Assembly: GCA_028023455.1 (NCBI GenBank)
Contig: JAQFVV010000020.1
Coordinates: 8,913,092 to 8,977,091, forward strand
Reading direction: 5' to 3'
From: Epiperipatus broadwayi
Taxonomy: Eukaryota > Onychophora > Udeonychophora > Euonychophora > Peripatidae
Length of the DNA stretch: 64,000 bases
In this document: positions 47,818-59,445 of the stretch, one piece after another
How the letters are laid out: each line of letters starts with the position of its first letter
How positions within the stretch are numbered: position 1 is the stretch's first letter
The notes under the pieces: model-generated
Databases searched by the model: none
Told to the model about the DNA's origin: nothing
The model's input: only the letters and a program-made list of their open reading frames with translations
Position numbers and translations under genes: made by a program

Positions 47818-48120
47818 ATTATAACAGGCACAACTCTCCATACAGTAGCGCCACTCAGTGCAAGCCAGAGTAATCAATGGATGCCAGATCTAGATGCAGT
47901 GCTCTCAGATCCAAGGCTCCTCACTGTCAAAGACCACAAGCCAGAAACTAGTCTGGGGATATTGGATGAGTAGGCACTAGATAGGGATTTTATGCATAAG
48001 ACCTTCTGGCATCCATCGATTACTCTGGCTTGCAACGAGTAGCATTATTTTATGGAGAGTTTTTACTGTTTTAATAACTATTATGAGCAAGCATAAAAAA
48101 TGGTGATCATGTGATATTTA
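47818..48120. mobile_element. family A foldback element, left arm shortened
   Basis: The left arm stops at atggatgccag, then the plus-strand unit follows at once (atctagatgcagtgctctca). The right arm is complete to gatcatgtgatattta. The plus-strand ribozyme region (47919-47960) has CTGTCAA in place of CTGATGA, with GAAA, GTC and TGGGG intact. It is the mirror image of the 46 kb deletion. Confidence 0.7.
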
Positions 48121-49412
48121 GTGGTTTTAATAGTTGTCAGTAATTTTTGGAAAATAAATATTTATATTCAATATATTGATCTGTAAATTATTCTACTTCA
48201 TTATTAAGTTTATATGTGCTATGAATCATCAGAACTATCATATTCAATATATTATGTTTCAATAGTTGCCTAGCATGGAATTACAAAATGAAATATATGC
48301 AGTGAATATGAAATGTTTAGTTATAGATTATCAAATTTAATCACATTTTCTGCACACTTTATGCTTCATTTTAAATTTGTGTACTTTTAAAATTGCTTTC
48401 AAATACCTTTCTTTAATTTTTTTATGCATTGTAAGTTCATAATATTCCATTGCATGCATCTCCATATAAATTTCATACATCTTAGAGAATATTAAAGTTA
48501 ATCCATAAGGAATGCAGACAACATTCCCATTATTCCCACCTAATTATTTTGTCATAAATATTATACATTTATATTTGTTTTTCTAATTCACCACTACCAT
48601 TTTTTATTTTTAGAGTGGATATTTTCATGTAATCATTTGTTAATGTAAAAGCAGTTCCTCATTCTAATGCTATGTAGCATAAACTTGAATAATCAGTAGC
48701 ATTTAAAATCCCTTTCTTAATATGTAAACCTCAATCCTCAAATCATATTCATGCTTACCTTTATCACTGAAGCCTGGATTTAAATTAGAGGGGATGCAGA
48801 TATGTATCCAGCAATCGCCTTTAACTCCATTTTACATGTCAGCTAAAAACTTGAAATTCAAAACAGCTTTTAGTTTTAAATATGTTTGAAACCAATTCAA
48901 TAATTATAATCCTTTCAATTTTTCAATAATTATAAGACACCTTACTATTCCCCTGGTTAGGAATGGTTTAATAACATCAATGCAGCAAACTACCTGCTTA
49001 AAATAGTATGATAACAAAAATAGGAGCAGTTCTCCACTCTAGAACTTTTTAATAAAGTAAACATGTAGGAACTGATTAGAGGATGGAGATTTAAATACTA
49101 AGAATAAAGATTTTATACACACCTAGTAATTACTCATTAGTGCAGTTTATTCCAGATGGCACTAGAGTGGATAGCTATGTTTAATCCACATAGAGAGAAA
49201 TCACATTGCATCATATCATCACGTGATTATATTGTTTTAAACTGATAGGTCAATGATTTGTTATTATTGTTAATCCCTTAGCAACAGAAATAAGAGCTAA
49301 AAGAACTAAAATATATATTTATTAAACTGATTTCAGATTTATATAACTGTTCAGGTAGATTGATTTAAATTCAAAATCTTAGATTGACTTGAATCTCGAG
49401 TTTTTAGGATGA
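48121..49412. other. AT-rich DNA, no gene seen
   Basis: Near 49150-49250, gatggcactagagtggatag and ttgttttaaactgat resemble 50640-50700 on the far side of the LINE, possibly two ends of one older repeat that the LINE interrupted. Confidence 0.4.
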
Positions 49413-50507
49413 CAAGTAAAATGGAGAAACCCCATCGTTCTACCTACACATTCCTTTATATTCAAAATCAACTCCCTTTGCACTCGTTTTCTCTGGGGAA
49501 AAAAGGTGGTGGCCATCAGCCTAAAAAGAACTTGTTTTCCTAAAAACCTCAATGGGTTGGGCCTGCACTCCATCGACACTCTTCTGATCCAGAAATCTCA
49601 CAACATTATCCTCACACTCCTAAGTCACTTCCCTGACAATCTTGTGCATATCATTATCACACCCATTGACACTCCTCCTCCTAGAGGCAGGCCTAGATCA
49701 TGGACCTCACTCATTGCCAACATCCTACAAAAGGCTGGCATTGTTACACCATCCATCAACAGCAAACTACAGTACTGGGAGGTTTTCAATCAGACCACAG
49801 ACTTCTCCATTATGTCCCCTACATTCCTCGAACTTACCAATGCCCAATTAATCTGCAAATTCAAAAGGTGGTCCCTTGAAGCAAAATTCCTTGATTTCCT
49901 CCTCAAAATCAATCTTCACTCCCTTCCCATGAATCAATTTTTGGTCAACTGTAGGGGTTTCACTAAAATCTCTCTCATATGCCAGCTCTGCAAAACTGAC
50001 AATGAAACCCTCCAGCACTTCCTACTTAAATGTCCTTTTCTGCTTGGCATGAGAAATGTCATCAACTCCTGCCTTTCCTCGCACAGAAATACCATCTTCA
50101 ACCTCCAAGAATCCATAGAAACAGGGGTCTTTGCAGCTATTAGACTTTCAGTTTTTCTTATCTATGCTCTCTGGTTGCTCCGATGTGCCATTATTCTTGA
50201 CCAGAGAGTACATTCAGCCAATCAAGAGCTCATGGACCTAATTCGCACACTCAAAACCTGAGATACCAAACTAGCCCCACCTCTCCAACTCCCATCCTCT
50301 CAGCCTCTGTCATAGGACTCAATCATGAAGACATATATTTCTAACTGGCCTGGACTACACATGATTATCCCTCTCCACTTCCCATTCCCTTTTTACATGT
50401 ATCCTTCCCCTCTTACCATGTTGCTCCTGAAATTTTATTTGTTTCAATTGTATCTGTTTTTTTTTATGAATAAACATCTCATCACTGAGGAAAAAAATGG
50501 AAAAAAG
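49413..50507 (+). mobile_element. 5'-truncated LINE: reverse transcriptase C-terminal region with zinc knuckle
   Basis: The frame is open from 49413 to the TGA ending at 50261 (about 282 residues), of which 251 follow the first ATG at 49506. Upstream residues NSLCTRFLWGKK and then KNLNGLGLHSI match the reverse transcriptase thumb motif (C..FLWG...GGLGL) seen in many LINEs. Near the C-terminus, CQLCKTDNETLQHFLLKCPF is a CCHC zinc-finger of the zf-RVT type. The RT active site is missing, so the insert is truncated and cannot move by itself. It is clearly GC-richer than its flanks and has no internal stop, so it is younger than the other LINE pieces. The 3' untranslated part ends near 50507 with aataaac and an A-rich tail. 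Confidence 0.75.
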
Positions 50508-51989
50508 TGATTGCTGTATGTATAATTGCAGTTTTTCCACTTTTAAATAATAGATAAAGTCAGAAATCAGCCTGAGGATGGCAAATTAAATGCTATGGAT
50601 AGGAATTTTATATGTATATGAAAATCATTGATTGCTCAATCTTCCACAATATGGCACTAGAATGGAGAGCTGCTCTTGTACTGTAAAATTGTTTTAAACT
50701 TGATTATTACAATCATGTCTAAAATTTTGTTTATTTGTTAATTGTTCTTCACTGCATCCATCAAATAAAAATATTGTTATTGAATAATGGATTTAGCTGT
50801 ATGGGTTTCAATAGTAAAAATAATTAATTCCACATAGATTCTCCATTTACTTGTGAAATATCTTATTCTCTTTTTGAATGAACCAATATCCATGAATTAG
50901 TTGAATGAACTATTCACAAATAACTATTTCAGATAATTGTAATAAAATATCTTTTTCTAAATCATTTATTATCTTGAAAGTATTTATTATTTGGTTGTGC
51001 AGTAGACAAAAAGAAAGAGTTTTATGGAATTCAAATATTTTTCATTATTATTATTATTTAAAATTGTTATTGATATTTAGAAGTCTACTGTAAGAATGAT
51101 ATTGTTCAATTAACTATATTATATATATATAATTTTTATAATTGAAAATCCAAAGGTTATAAACAAAACTATAATTTATAATTTTTAAATGTTAAAAATA
51201 AATAGAATACCATATATATTTGATTAATATTATTTTATCAAGGTGTTACTGACTTAAACTTCATTTGGAAACTAAACTATAATAAAGAGAACATATTTAA
51301 ACTATATTGTGGTTAAAATAAAATCTCAGTGTTTAATATAATTAAATATTTTCAGTAAAATAATATTTTACAAACATTATTATATTAAATAGTAATAGTA
51401 GCAGTAGTACTAATAGTAAGAATTAATTGTAAATTTTATAAATTTTTATTTATTTAAAGTAATACTCTTTATTAAACACAAATCATAAATATGTAAAAGT
51501 TAAATCTTTCATATATATATACATTACCATGTGTTAAATTTTGTCTTTTCTTGCTATTTTAATAAGATGTGTGGATGTGATATATCATTTTGTAGAAGTA
51601 GTTTTAGTAGTGTGTCTATAAGTTTTTACTTTATCATTTTTAGAGATATACAGACCTATTTTATATATTATTGTGGTTATTTATTATTGCACAGAAAGGT
51701 CAGATGATATTCTGCTACTCATTTTTATTTATATATTTGTATTTTAAGCATAACTTTTTTTTAGCATAATCTGAAATAATATATATTTTTCATGGTCCAT
51801 TTTTGATTAAAGTATGGAATATTTGGCCTACTTTGAATAAGCTATTGTTTTATTATAGTCCTGGTTCTGAGGGTGAAGCAATTGTATAAAATCCAGAATA
51901 TTGCTTAATCAAAATGCTCAAATGTTCTTGAGATACAATCACTTAAATATTTTACACCTTTATCCTATTTTCACTATTATTGTTACAAC
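50508..51989. other. AT-rich DNA with a decayed A/D-type repeat
   Basis: At 50557-50615, agtcagaaatcagcctgagg and then ggataggaattttat recall the A/D ribozyme 3' half (GAAAC..GTCTGAGG...GGGATTTTAT). The CTGATGA half is missing. The rest is plain AT-rich DNA. Confidence 0.4.
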
Positions 51990-52401
51990 CAAACATTAAA
52001 ACAGGCAAAACTTTCCATACAGTATTGCCACTCAGTGCAAGCCAGAGTAATCAATGGATTCCAGAAGGCTTGTGCATAAAATCCCCATCTAGTGCCTACT
52101 CATCCAATATCCCCAATCAAGTTTCTGGCTTGTGACCTTCATCAGTGAGGAGCTTTGGATCTGAAAGCACTGCACTTAGATCTTAGGATTTCAGATCCAA
52201 GGCCCCTCACTAACAAAAGCCACAAGCCAGAAACTAATCTGGGGATATTGGATGGGTAGGCATTAGATGGGAATTTTATGCCCAAGCCTTCTGGCATCCA
52301 TTGATTACTCTGGCTTGCACTGAGTGGCAATACTGTCTGGAGAGTTTTGCCTATTTTAATAAGTTATAAGCAAGCATAAGAAACAGTGATCATGTGATGT
52401 T
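51990..52401. mobile_element. family A foldback element, complete copy
   Basis: Both arms are long: aaaacaggcaaaactttcca on the left and gagagttttgcctatttt on the right, with outer right end gatcatgtgatgtt. The centre is near 52195. The minus-strand ribozyme (about 52112-52150) keeps CTGATGA and GAAA but has GAT in place of GTC. The plus-strand one (52203-52243) reads CTAACAA. The 62-residue minus-strand frame across it is a translation of the repeat. Confidence 0.75.
52112..52150 (-). ncRNA. hammerhead ribozyme-like motif, family A (minus strand)
   Basis: Minus strand: CCTCA, CTGATGA (52139-52145), stem II GGT/GCC around cacaa, GAAA, then CTTGAT and TGGGG. Stem I and both core strands are intact, but the cleavage triplet GTC is GAT, which breaks the A15.1-U16.1 pair. 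It is expected to be inactive as it stands. Confidence 0.5.
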
Positions 52402-52412
52402 ACATCCATTCA

Positions 52413-52430
52413 TCTCTCTCTCTCTCTCTC
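52413..52430. repeat. (CT)n microsatellite
   Basis: A short tctctc run of about nine units just beyond the family A end. Confidence 0.85.
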
Positions 52431-52890
52431 CGAGGAAAGTACTTGATATTGTACTGAAATGTCAGCATTTAACTTTTTCACTACACGGAATATCCCGAAA
52501 ATAGTAATAATAATATGACATCTTTTATCCGTGAAAAAATATATATGTGTGTGTGTGTGTGTTTACATGCATTTGCCCTCACATTGAAAGATATTTGAGA
52601 ATCATAAAATGTTTGATATTGAATTTAAAAATACAATGGTGATATATTGATATTTATTGTGCCTTAAAAATATTATTAATATAATAATTAATATGCTTTA
52701 TTAATTATGATTTTTTCAAAGGGAACTCAAATTCAGTCTAGCCTGATCAAACATATTTATAGCAGCAAAGAGATACATAAATATATTCTCTTATTTTTAT
52801 AATGACTCCTTTGATCAATTTCATTTTATTTTCTCATCAAAAATAGTTAATTCTAAATTGTGTATGTTTCATTTATTTATATAATTGTTC

Positions 52891-53640
52891 TAAGGAGAAG
52901 ATAATCAAACCTCCACACATGCACAGTACTATAATATTTAATTAGTGATGTTAAATATGAGTAAATTTTTAATCCAAGTCAGAAGGTAAAGACTTTGAAA
53001 AGATAAGAACAGCCATCTTATCTTTGCACCAAAATGCTATTATATGAGCAAATCTTAAGCATTTTGGAATGAGAGCATGAATATGTTAAATATTTATTTT
53101 ACTTACATTTCTTTTTATATCTTATTAACACTTGAAAAATAGTGAAATTTGTTATGCATCAATATTAGAAGATGTTATTCTTAATGCAAATAATCAAGAA
53201 ATTTTTACTAGCACAGTGCAAAGCTATAATTCTAAGAAGATAATGCACATGCATCATACTCTAATATTCAATTTTCAATGTTTAAAGAGTAAACTTTCAA
53301 TCTAAGTCACAAAATAAAGACTTTGAAAAGATAATAAGACCATCATATATTCATACCTAAATGAAATTTTATATAGGCAAATCTTAAATATTTTGGAACA
53401 GGAGTGTGAATATATTAAATTATTCACTTTACTTACATTTCCTTTTTATATCCTATTAATACTTACAAACTATTAAAATTTGCTATGTGTCAATGTTAGA
53501 AGATGTTATTTTAAGGAAAAGTAATCAAACCTCCACACAGCATTCAATTAACAATGTAAAATTTCAATTTTTCACAAGTGTTAATAGAATATAAAAAAGA
53601 AATTTAAGTAAAGTGAATAATTTAATAATATATTCACATT
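52891..53640 (+). repeat. diverged tandem repeat, units about 340 and 280 bp, with inverted end
   Basis: Units start at 52891 (taaggagaagataatcaaac), 53233 (taagaagataatgcacatg) and 53512 (taaggaaaagtaatcaaacc). Shared internal phrases are aaagactttgaaaagataa, gcaaatcttaa.cattttgga and ttagaagatgttatt. The third unit breaks off and is followed at 53570-53640 by an inverted piece (caagtgttaatagaatataa). Function is unknown; no ribozyme core was seen. The layout (tandem units then inversion) is like families A, C and D. Confidence 0.55.
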
Positions 53641-54394
53641 AAATTTATTGATCATTTATTTAATTGTCGTAAATAAATTATATTTAATATTAAATCAGAT
53701 TCTATTTTAAGTACTACTGTTTAATTGTGTCATAGTCTTAACTTATATGTAGATTTTTAGGTAGGATAAATAAAGTTGTTACATTGATAGCAAATTTGTA
53801 TTTAATACTATATACAGTTAAAACATTTTTGAAATAATTTCTCCTATAGTCAAAAAATATTTTAAATACTTTAATATTTATTTTTTCGTTTTTAAAAGTT
53901 TGTTATTTACATTTGTAAACGAAGTTTAACATCGTTTAAATGATTTTCATACAGAAAGATTAGTCACTTTGAGACAGAAAAAATCCCCTAGATTTCAATC
54001 AAAAGTGTGATTGTTCTTTTTCTTGAACGCTTGCCAAATTTATGATTGTCTCTTTATTCTCTATTATTTTACTTATATAGTGAACCATCACTATACTGCT
54101 GGGAAAAGCTCTTGCCAATAGTTTTTCATAAGGGATAAATGAAGAAAAAGCCAGTATTTACCAGGATGATCAATTTCTGGTGATTGAATTGAATAATTTT
54201 CCATCCATATTCTTCCTTCTAGCTAACAATATCTTAACGTCTGTTGAATTCTTGACCAATATAATGAAGAATTATTTACATTGGTTATGGACTAAGTACA
54301 TGGATATAAAGTCCTTAGACTATTGAAAAAATTAAATAATCCACATTCAAACTAAGATTATAGATATGACTAGCAATGTGCTCCTATTGCACTG
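53641..54394. other. AT-rich DNA, no gene seen
   Basis: No recognisable element. Confidence 0.45.
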
Positions 54395-54510
54395 AGGGAC
54401 TTTACATTTTTCAGACGCTCATTGCTAAGGTTTACAGCCTTGTTAAAACTATTACTGAAATAATAGTGAGCGTTTAATAAAATTTATAATTACATATTTA
54501 TATATTGTAA
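54395..54510 (+). repeat. family E relative, decayed single arm
   Basis: catttttcagacgctcattg followed by ctaaggtttacagcc matches the outer right unit of the 25 kb foldback. The following gagcgtttaataaaattta matches, inverted, the left flank of that element (25006-25027), which shows the flank is part of the family. Confidence 0.55.
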
Positions 54511-55008
54511 TAGACTAAATTAAATAAAAATGTGCTGAAATGTTGAACATCAAATATAATAGAATTATATATATATAATTATTATTATTATAATCAAACT
54601 TTATGCTTAAGAACAATCAAATGTAATATTATTAATTTTTAATAAAAAGTCTCGTTTAAACTCTACTTAGATTACCAAATATAATGGTATTAAACTGAAA
54701 TATCTAAAATGGTTATTTAATATTCTACGTTAATTAATTTTATAACATATATTAATGTATAGTATGTAATTTAATTGCTAATGATCATGGAAAAACAATT
54801 TAATTAGGAAAATAAAAAAATATTAATGTAAACAACAATAATGTAAGAAAAAATTAAATTAAATTAAAAAGCAAATAAAATATTTCTTGTCAATTACCAT
54901 TTACTTATTATACCTTTTATATTGTTTTATAAATGTAATTGTCATATGTTGTGAATAATACACTAATATATATATATGTTACACTAGCACAAATATTGCC
55001 AAATAAAT
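54511..55008. other. AT-rich DNA, no gene seen
   Basis: No recognisable element. Confidence 0.4.
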
Positions 55009-55363
55009 ACCAGTACATAGGATTTTTTTTTTTCCCATTTGACACCTACAACATCAGGCTTCAATATAAACACCCACATACCCTGAGTACTGGATTCTGT
55101 CTAGGTCTTCTAATAACTGTCAGTCAGATATATATGAAAAATGTGTAAATAATTTCTAAATTGTTGATCACTCTATGTTGGCTGGCACCCTTATAAAAAG
55201 AAATTTTGCCAACCAATAGTGAGTCAAATGCAAAAATGTTGGAAGTGGAGGTTCGAACTCAGATAAAAAAATATTGAGCATGAAACTCTTAATTTCAGGG
55301 TCATGCATTTGGCACTATATTGGGTGCTTAACGCAGAAAAAAACAAAAATCCTATGTACTGGT
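55009..55363. mobile_element. 355-bp element with about 20-bp terminal inverted repeats
   Basis: accagtacataggattttt on the left is mirrored by aaaaatcctatgtactggt at 55345-55363. Inside, on the minus strand (about 55247-55322), is a tRNA-like stretch: TAGTGCCAAATGC as A box, a possible anticodon arm, and GAGTTCGAACCTCC as B box. It could be a small inverted-repeat transposon that captured a tRNA-derived sequence, or a SINE that inserted into one. Confidence 0.5.
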
Positions 55364-56284
55364 CAAAACATGTTTATCCATCTAACATGAGCTGGGACTC
55401 ACAAAATGTACTTCAAACCCAGTCAAGCCCAAGATTTAGGTCAGGGACCAGCCTGAATTTGAACCAATTCTATAAGCCCCAGATCAAACACCTAATGGAT
55501 AACATAACAATGATGGCACATGAGAATTTATTTTAAATCCAGTCCACTAAGCAGAGTGGAGAAGACAATGAGACATCTATTAACTATGACTTAACTAATA
55601 TATATATATATGCATGGCTGTACATTTGGAAGTGGAGAAAAAGGAATTTGAACTACTCAAACAAGTTAGACAATAATGAGAAATTATTTACATACATTTA
55701 TAAATTAATTGTGTACATTAGTATGTGCATGAATGAGCAAGCGGTCTACTAAATGATAGATAATTATATATTGTCATTCACCCTATATTTCTCATATGCT
55801 CGTTTAATAGCTAAATAATATATTATAAATAAACACACATCTTTGGTGGGTCCAATATTAAGATGACAATTGATTATTAGAAAGAATTTACATAAAATTG
55901 CTATTAACACTTTGGGTTACAGTTCTGAAAGATGGTGACTAACATTATTTCGGGGGCTATCCAAGATTTATTACAGATATAATATAAACAATTTTCACAC
56001 TATTATGGTAGTGAAAATAAACAACATACATTTGAAAACATATTTGATTATATGACAAAATAATGAAAATTCTTATAATTAGCGCTGGTGAGAAGAATGC
56101 TTTATTTTTCCCAAGGCAAATACTCTTAAATACATAAATAACAAATTACGATGATGGGATTGTATAATAAAATTAAAATAATATTAGTAATTAATCTATC
56201 TAGTAATATTTGGCATTTATATATATTTTGAACAGAGCATAATTTTAATATTATTACAGCACTAAAATTAGGTCATAAGCAAAA
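55364..56284. other. no gene or element recognised
   Basis: 55370-55560 is less AT-rich and includes ctcacaaaatgtacttcaaac and a 77-residue frame that has no recognisable domain. The rest is AT-rich. Confidence 0.4.
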
Positions 56285-56640
56285 GAAATAATAATATGAA
56301 TAAGAGGTGGTACCGACATAGGCAGAGAACTCAAAGTTAAGGTCATGCTTCTGGATGAAAAATGAAACCTAACACCCCCTTTTCTAGGGCAGTGCTTAGA
56401 GAAAAGTGAATAGGCATGGCATGGCCCAAACTTTTACTGGTATAACTGATGCTAGAGGCCTTTTTCTATGAAGGAGTGGATATGCATAGCATGTGCCAGA
56501 CTTATGGGAATCACCGCCAAAGGCCTTTTTATACAGAATAAGTCCCCATGGGACACAGGACATAATGAGAAATCTGTGGGTTCGATCTTGTTGCAACCCC
56601 CAGATTAGATTAGAAGCATGTAATATATATATATAATTCA
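56285..56640 (+). repeat. GC-richer repeat with two 70-bp units and a B-box-like end
   Basis: gtgaataggcatggcatgg at 56406 and gtggatatgcatagcatg at 56476 begin two imperfect 70-bp units, each ending in aggcctttttnta. Downstream gtgggttcgatcttgttgc resembles a B box. An unclassified dispersed repeat or SINE is likely. The 81-residue minus-strand frame has no known domain. Confidence 0.4.
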
Positions 56641-57264
56641 CAAAGCAAGGCCAAATGTCAGTAATGCAGTATGGATAAATGTCACTAACGACATTAAATA
56701 AGATTTACTGCTTTAAAATGAATGACTCTTATTTGAATGCCATAACTTAGACAAATAATATGCTATGCCACTAGAATATATAGAGAGATTTAGATTTCAT
56801 TTAATAACTGAAATAGTAAAATATACATTAAGATTTAGACCCCCTCCTTTTCTGCTATTTGAAATAAATCAATCTCACCTTCATTGATTTTACAATAACT
56901 GGAATATATAAGTACTGTATTTTATAATTTAAGAGTATGAAAAAATAAAACTAGCAGTTATAAAAAACAACTAATTGGTCACCTTTTCAGAATTGAATAA
57001 CATTTATAAAATAAATAAGGTTTCAAAGTGTTAATTAGCTTGAGTTCTGGATTCATCCTGGGTAGAGAATCCAGAGTTAAACAAATAATTTTTTTTATAC
57101 AAAAACAAATAAAATGTTGACTCATAAAACAATCTGGCGAGTGTATTAATTAACAATACATTATATTTTAAGCAGATGTTAATAACCTGAATTCATACCA
57201 GGTTCGATCTGTAGAAGATCCAACATGCTCTACTTGCTAGGTTTAGCTGGGTTTCTACCTTATT
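56641..57264. other. AT-rich DNA, no gene seen
   Basis: Contains a B-box-like ccaggttcgatctgtag at 57199, otherwise nothing. Confidence 0.4.
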
Positions 57265-57490
57265 TCTCATAAATTTATAATCTTATATTATAAATGATAT
57301 GTGAATGAATGGTCCCGTCCGAGCAGAGTGGAGAATATTATGGATGGTAGGGCCATCAACAATATCCACAGTCAGACCAAGCTATGCAACGCATAACACA
57401 GTCACATTTTCAGACTGTGGCCCACCTCAACTGCTAGATTCAAACCCCTACTATCCAATCACTTTATTTGTTTGGGAATAAACCATGTAT
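57265..57490 (-). repeat. fragment of the LTR-like element
   Basis: ctgctagattcaaacccc followed by tactatccaa and cactttatttgtttggg matches 19255-19300 of LTR copy 2, in the same orientation. Upstream gtgaatgaatggtccc corresponds to gtgaacgaaccggcac. It is clearly older than the two full copies. Confidence 0.55.
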
Positions 57491-59269
57491 TATTTTGCAT
57501 TACAATCCGATATTTCGATGGACTAGCAACCTCCATTATCAAGGTTAACTTTTGAAAAAAAAATTGTTAGATCTCAAACAATAACGTGACTCAGTGCGAG
57601 ATGAGAAATGAGTTTCAACTTGAAGTAGTTCAGCATTCACAATATGAGGCTTATCAAAATGTTTATTTCCCTCAGTTTTTTCACTTATTAATTTTAAGTT
57701 AATATTAGATAAAATGAGAGGTTTCCACATAGCTGGAATACGTTGTGCTTTGTCAGCCCTATTTAAACCAGTAGATCTCTTTAACATTTCAATGGATTCT
57801 TAAATAATATCTTTCCAAATTAGCAAGTATTTTTGTATTGTCAAAAAATAATACATAGTTTATTCCCAAAAATATTAATTTATCTATGTCATACAACCGT
57901 GAAAACCTTAAATATAATATATATACATGTCATTAACTTTATTACATCATCTTAGGAATATAAAAATATTACTTTTAAAAATTTTGCCATGCTATAATAT
58001 ATATTTTGATATATCAAGCTTGTTAGAAAATATATATGCCCATTTATATTATGATGTGTTATTTAAAATCACTGTTTAATGATGATAAATTATTTTAATT
58101 ATTTTTTAAAATCAATTTAGATACTTTTAGATTTAATATAAAAATATAAACTAACAAAAATTTTATGTAGATATCACCATTAAGTTTAAACTCAAGCACT
58201 AACTATATTTTTTTCTAACTTACACACAAAAAAAAAATGTTTAGCTTATTTAAAACTTCAATATATATATTTTTTATTAATAATAACCTGTGCAACTAAT
58301 AACAATCTTTCTTGAAATTTAATTCTAAATTCTATCTATTATTTTTAATCTGACCAAATTAGTCCATTTATTTATAACTCATCTGTAATTAGGCTATACA
58401 ATAAATATAAACACCATGATATATACTTTAAGTAGTCTACAATATATATTTAATATCTATATAGGCCCTTATTATCTGAGTATCTAAATTCCCAAATCTT
58501 TAACTTATAATATACTTGAATATTAATACATCACATCTGTCTATCTGATAATCAAAAAATAAACAAATCAACACCACACACTTATTTAATAATAGGTTAC
58601 CTACTTATTTATATATGTATATATTTTCCTTTTAGTATTCTTAACCAATAAAATAGTGTTTTATTTACACTATTCATTTTTTTTATCCAATGATTCAACT
58701 TCTGTTTATTAGTAAAATACAGAAAGCTATCTTATTACTTTCATTTAATACATTATAGTTCACAAAACTTCTATTTACTTACATAAATTTCATTTATTAT
58801 TGTACTATCTTGCAATTATTACATATTTAAAGATACTTTTTTCTATAAACCATTTAAGATTAGCTATTATAAATCATCAATCCTCTTAATTTTATTACTT
58901 GATAACTTATCTCAATGCATTTTGTGTAAAATATATTATTTATTTATTTAGGAGGTGTCATTGGTTTTAGACTTCAGGCATTGAAGATATTTTTATCACC
59001 TTTCTGGGTTTCCAAGAGAAATGCACGCTCACCCACTTTCTTTTTTATTCAAAATGGTCCTTCATACAAATTATTTCTCAAAAAGAAAACATCAAATAAT
59101 AATGCATCTACAGACAATTATTAACAACAGAAAAAAAGTTAAACTAACATTTATGTACCAAGTAATAAATATAAAATAATATATTCATTAAATTCATTTT
59201 AAATAAACTATCTATTATCAAAAAAAAAAATTGCACAAAAGATATGATAGTAGTTAGACAGTTGAAATC
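57491..59269. other. AT-rich DNA, no gene seen
   Basis: At 57505-57545 a phrase on the minus strand (cttgataatggaggttgct, tccatcgaaatatcgg) has a TGGA/TCCA stem followed by GAAA and recalls the motif at 62.8 kb. The rest is plain. Confidence 0.4.
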
Positions 59270-59445
59270 TTCAACCGAATTCTAAAAGATTGTAAAAGAC
59301 CTAGAAAGTGACCACATGTGAGAGGGATGGATGAAATAAGGAAGTATGTGAGAATGATGTGAGGAAGAAAAGCTAGAGATCATAGAAGGTGGATTGAACT
59401 TGGAAAGACCTTCATCCTGTAGTGGATTGATAGTGGATGAAAATG
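59270..59445 (+). mobile_element. RTE-type LINE 3' end, decayed
   Basis: gattgtaaaagacctagaaa through acttggaaagaccttcatcc and tgtagtggattgatagtgga parallels 37103-37255 almost base for base. Several stops break the frame (after RPRK and after VRMM). The (TGA)n tail is reduced to tgaaaatgac. Confidence 0.75.

Noticed and set aside
49379-50116. Minus-strand and alternate frames over the LINE (60-69 residues)
   Set aside because: They are shadows of the plus-strand reverse transcriptase frame.
52142-52330. 62-residue minus-strand frame with balanced composition
   Set aside because: It translates the right arm of a family A foldback; other copies carry stops at the same place.
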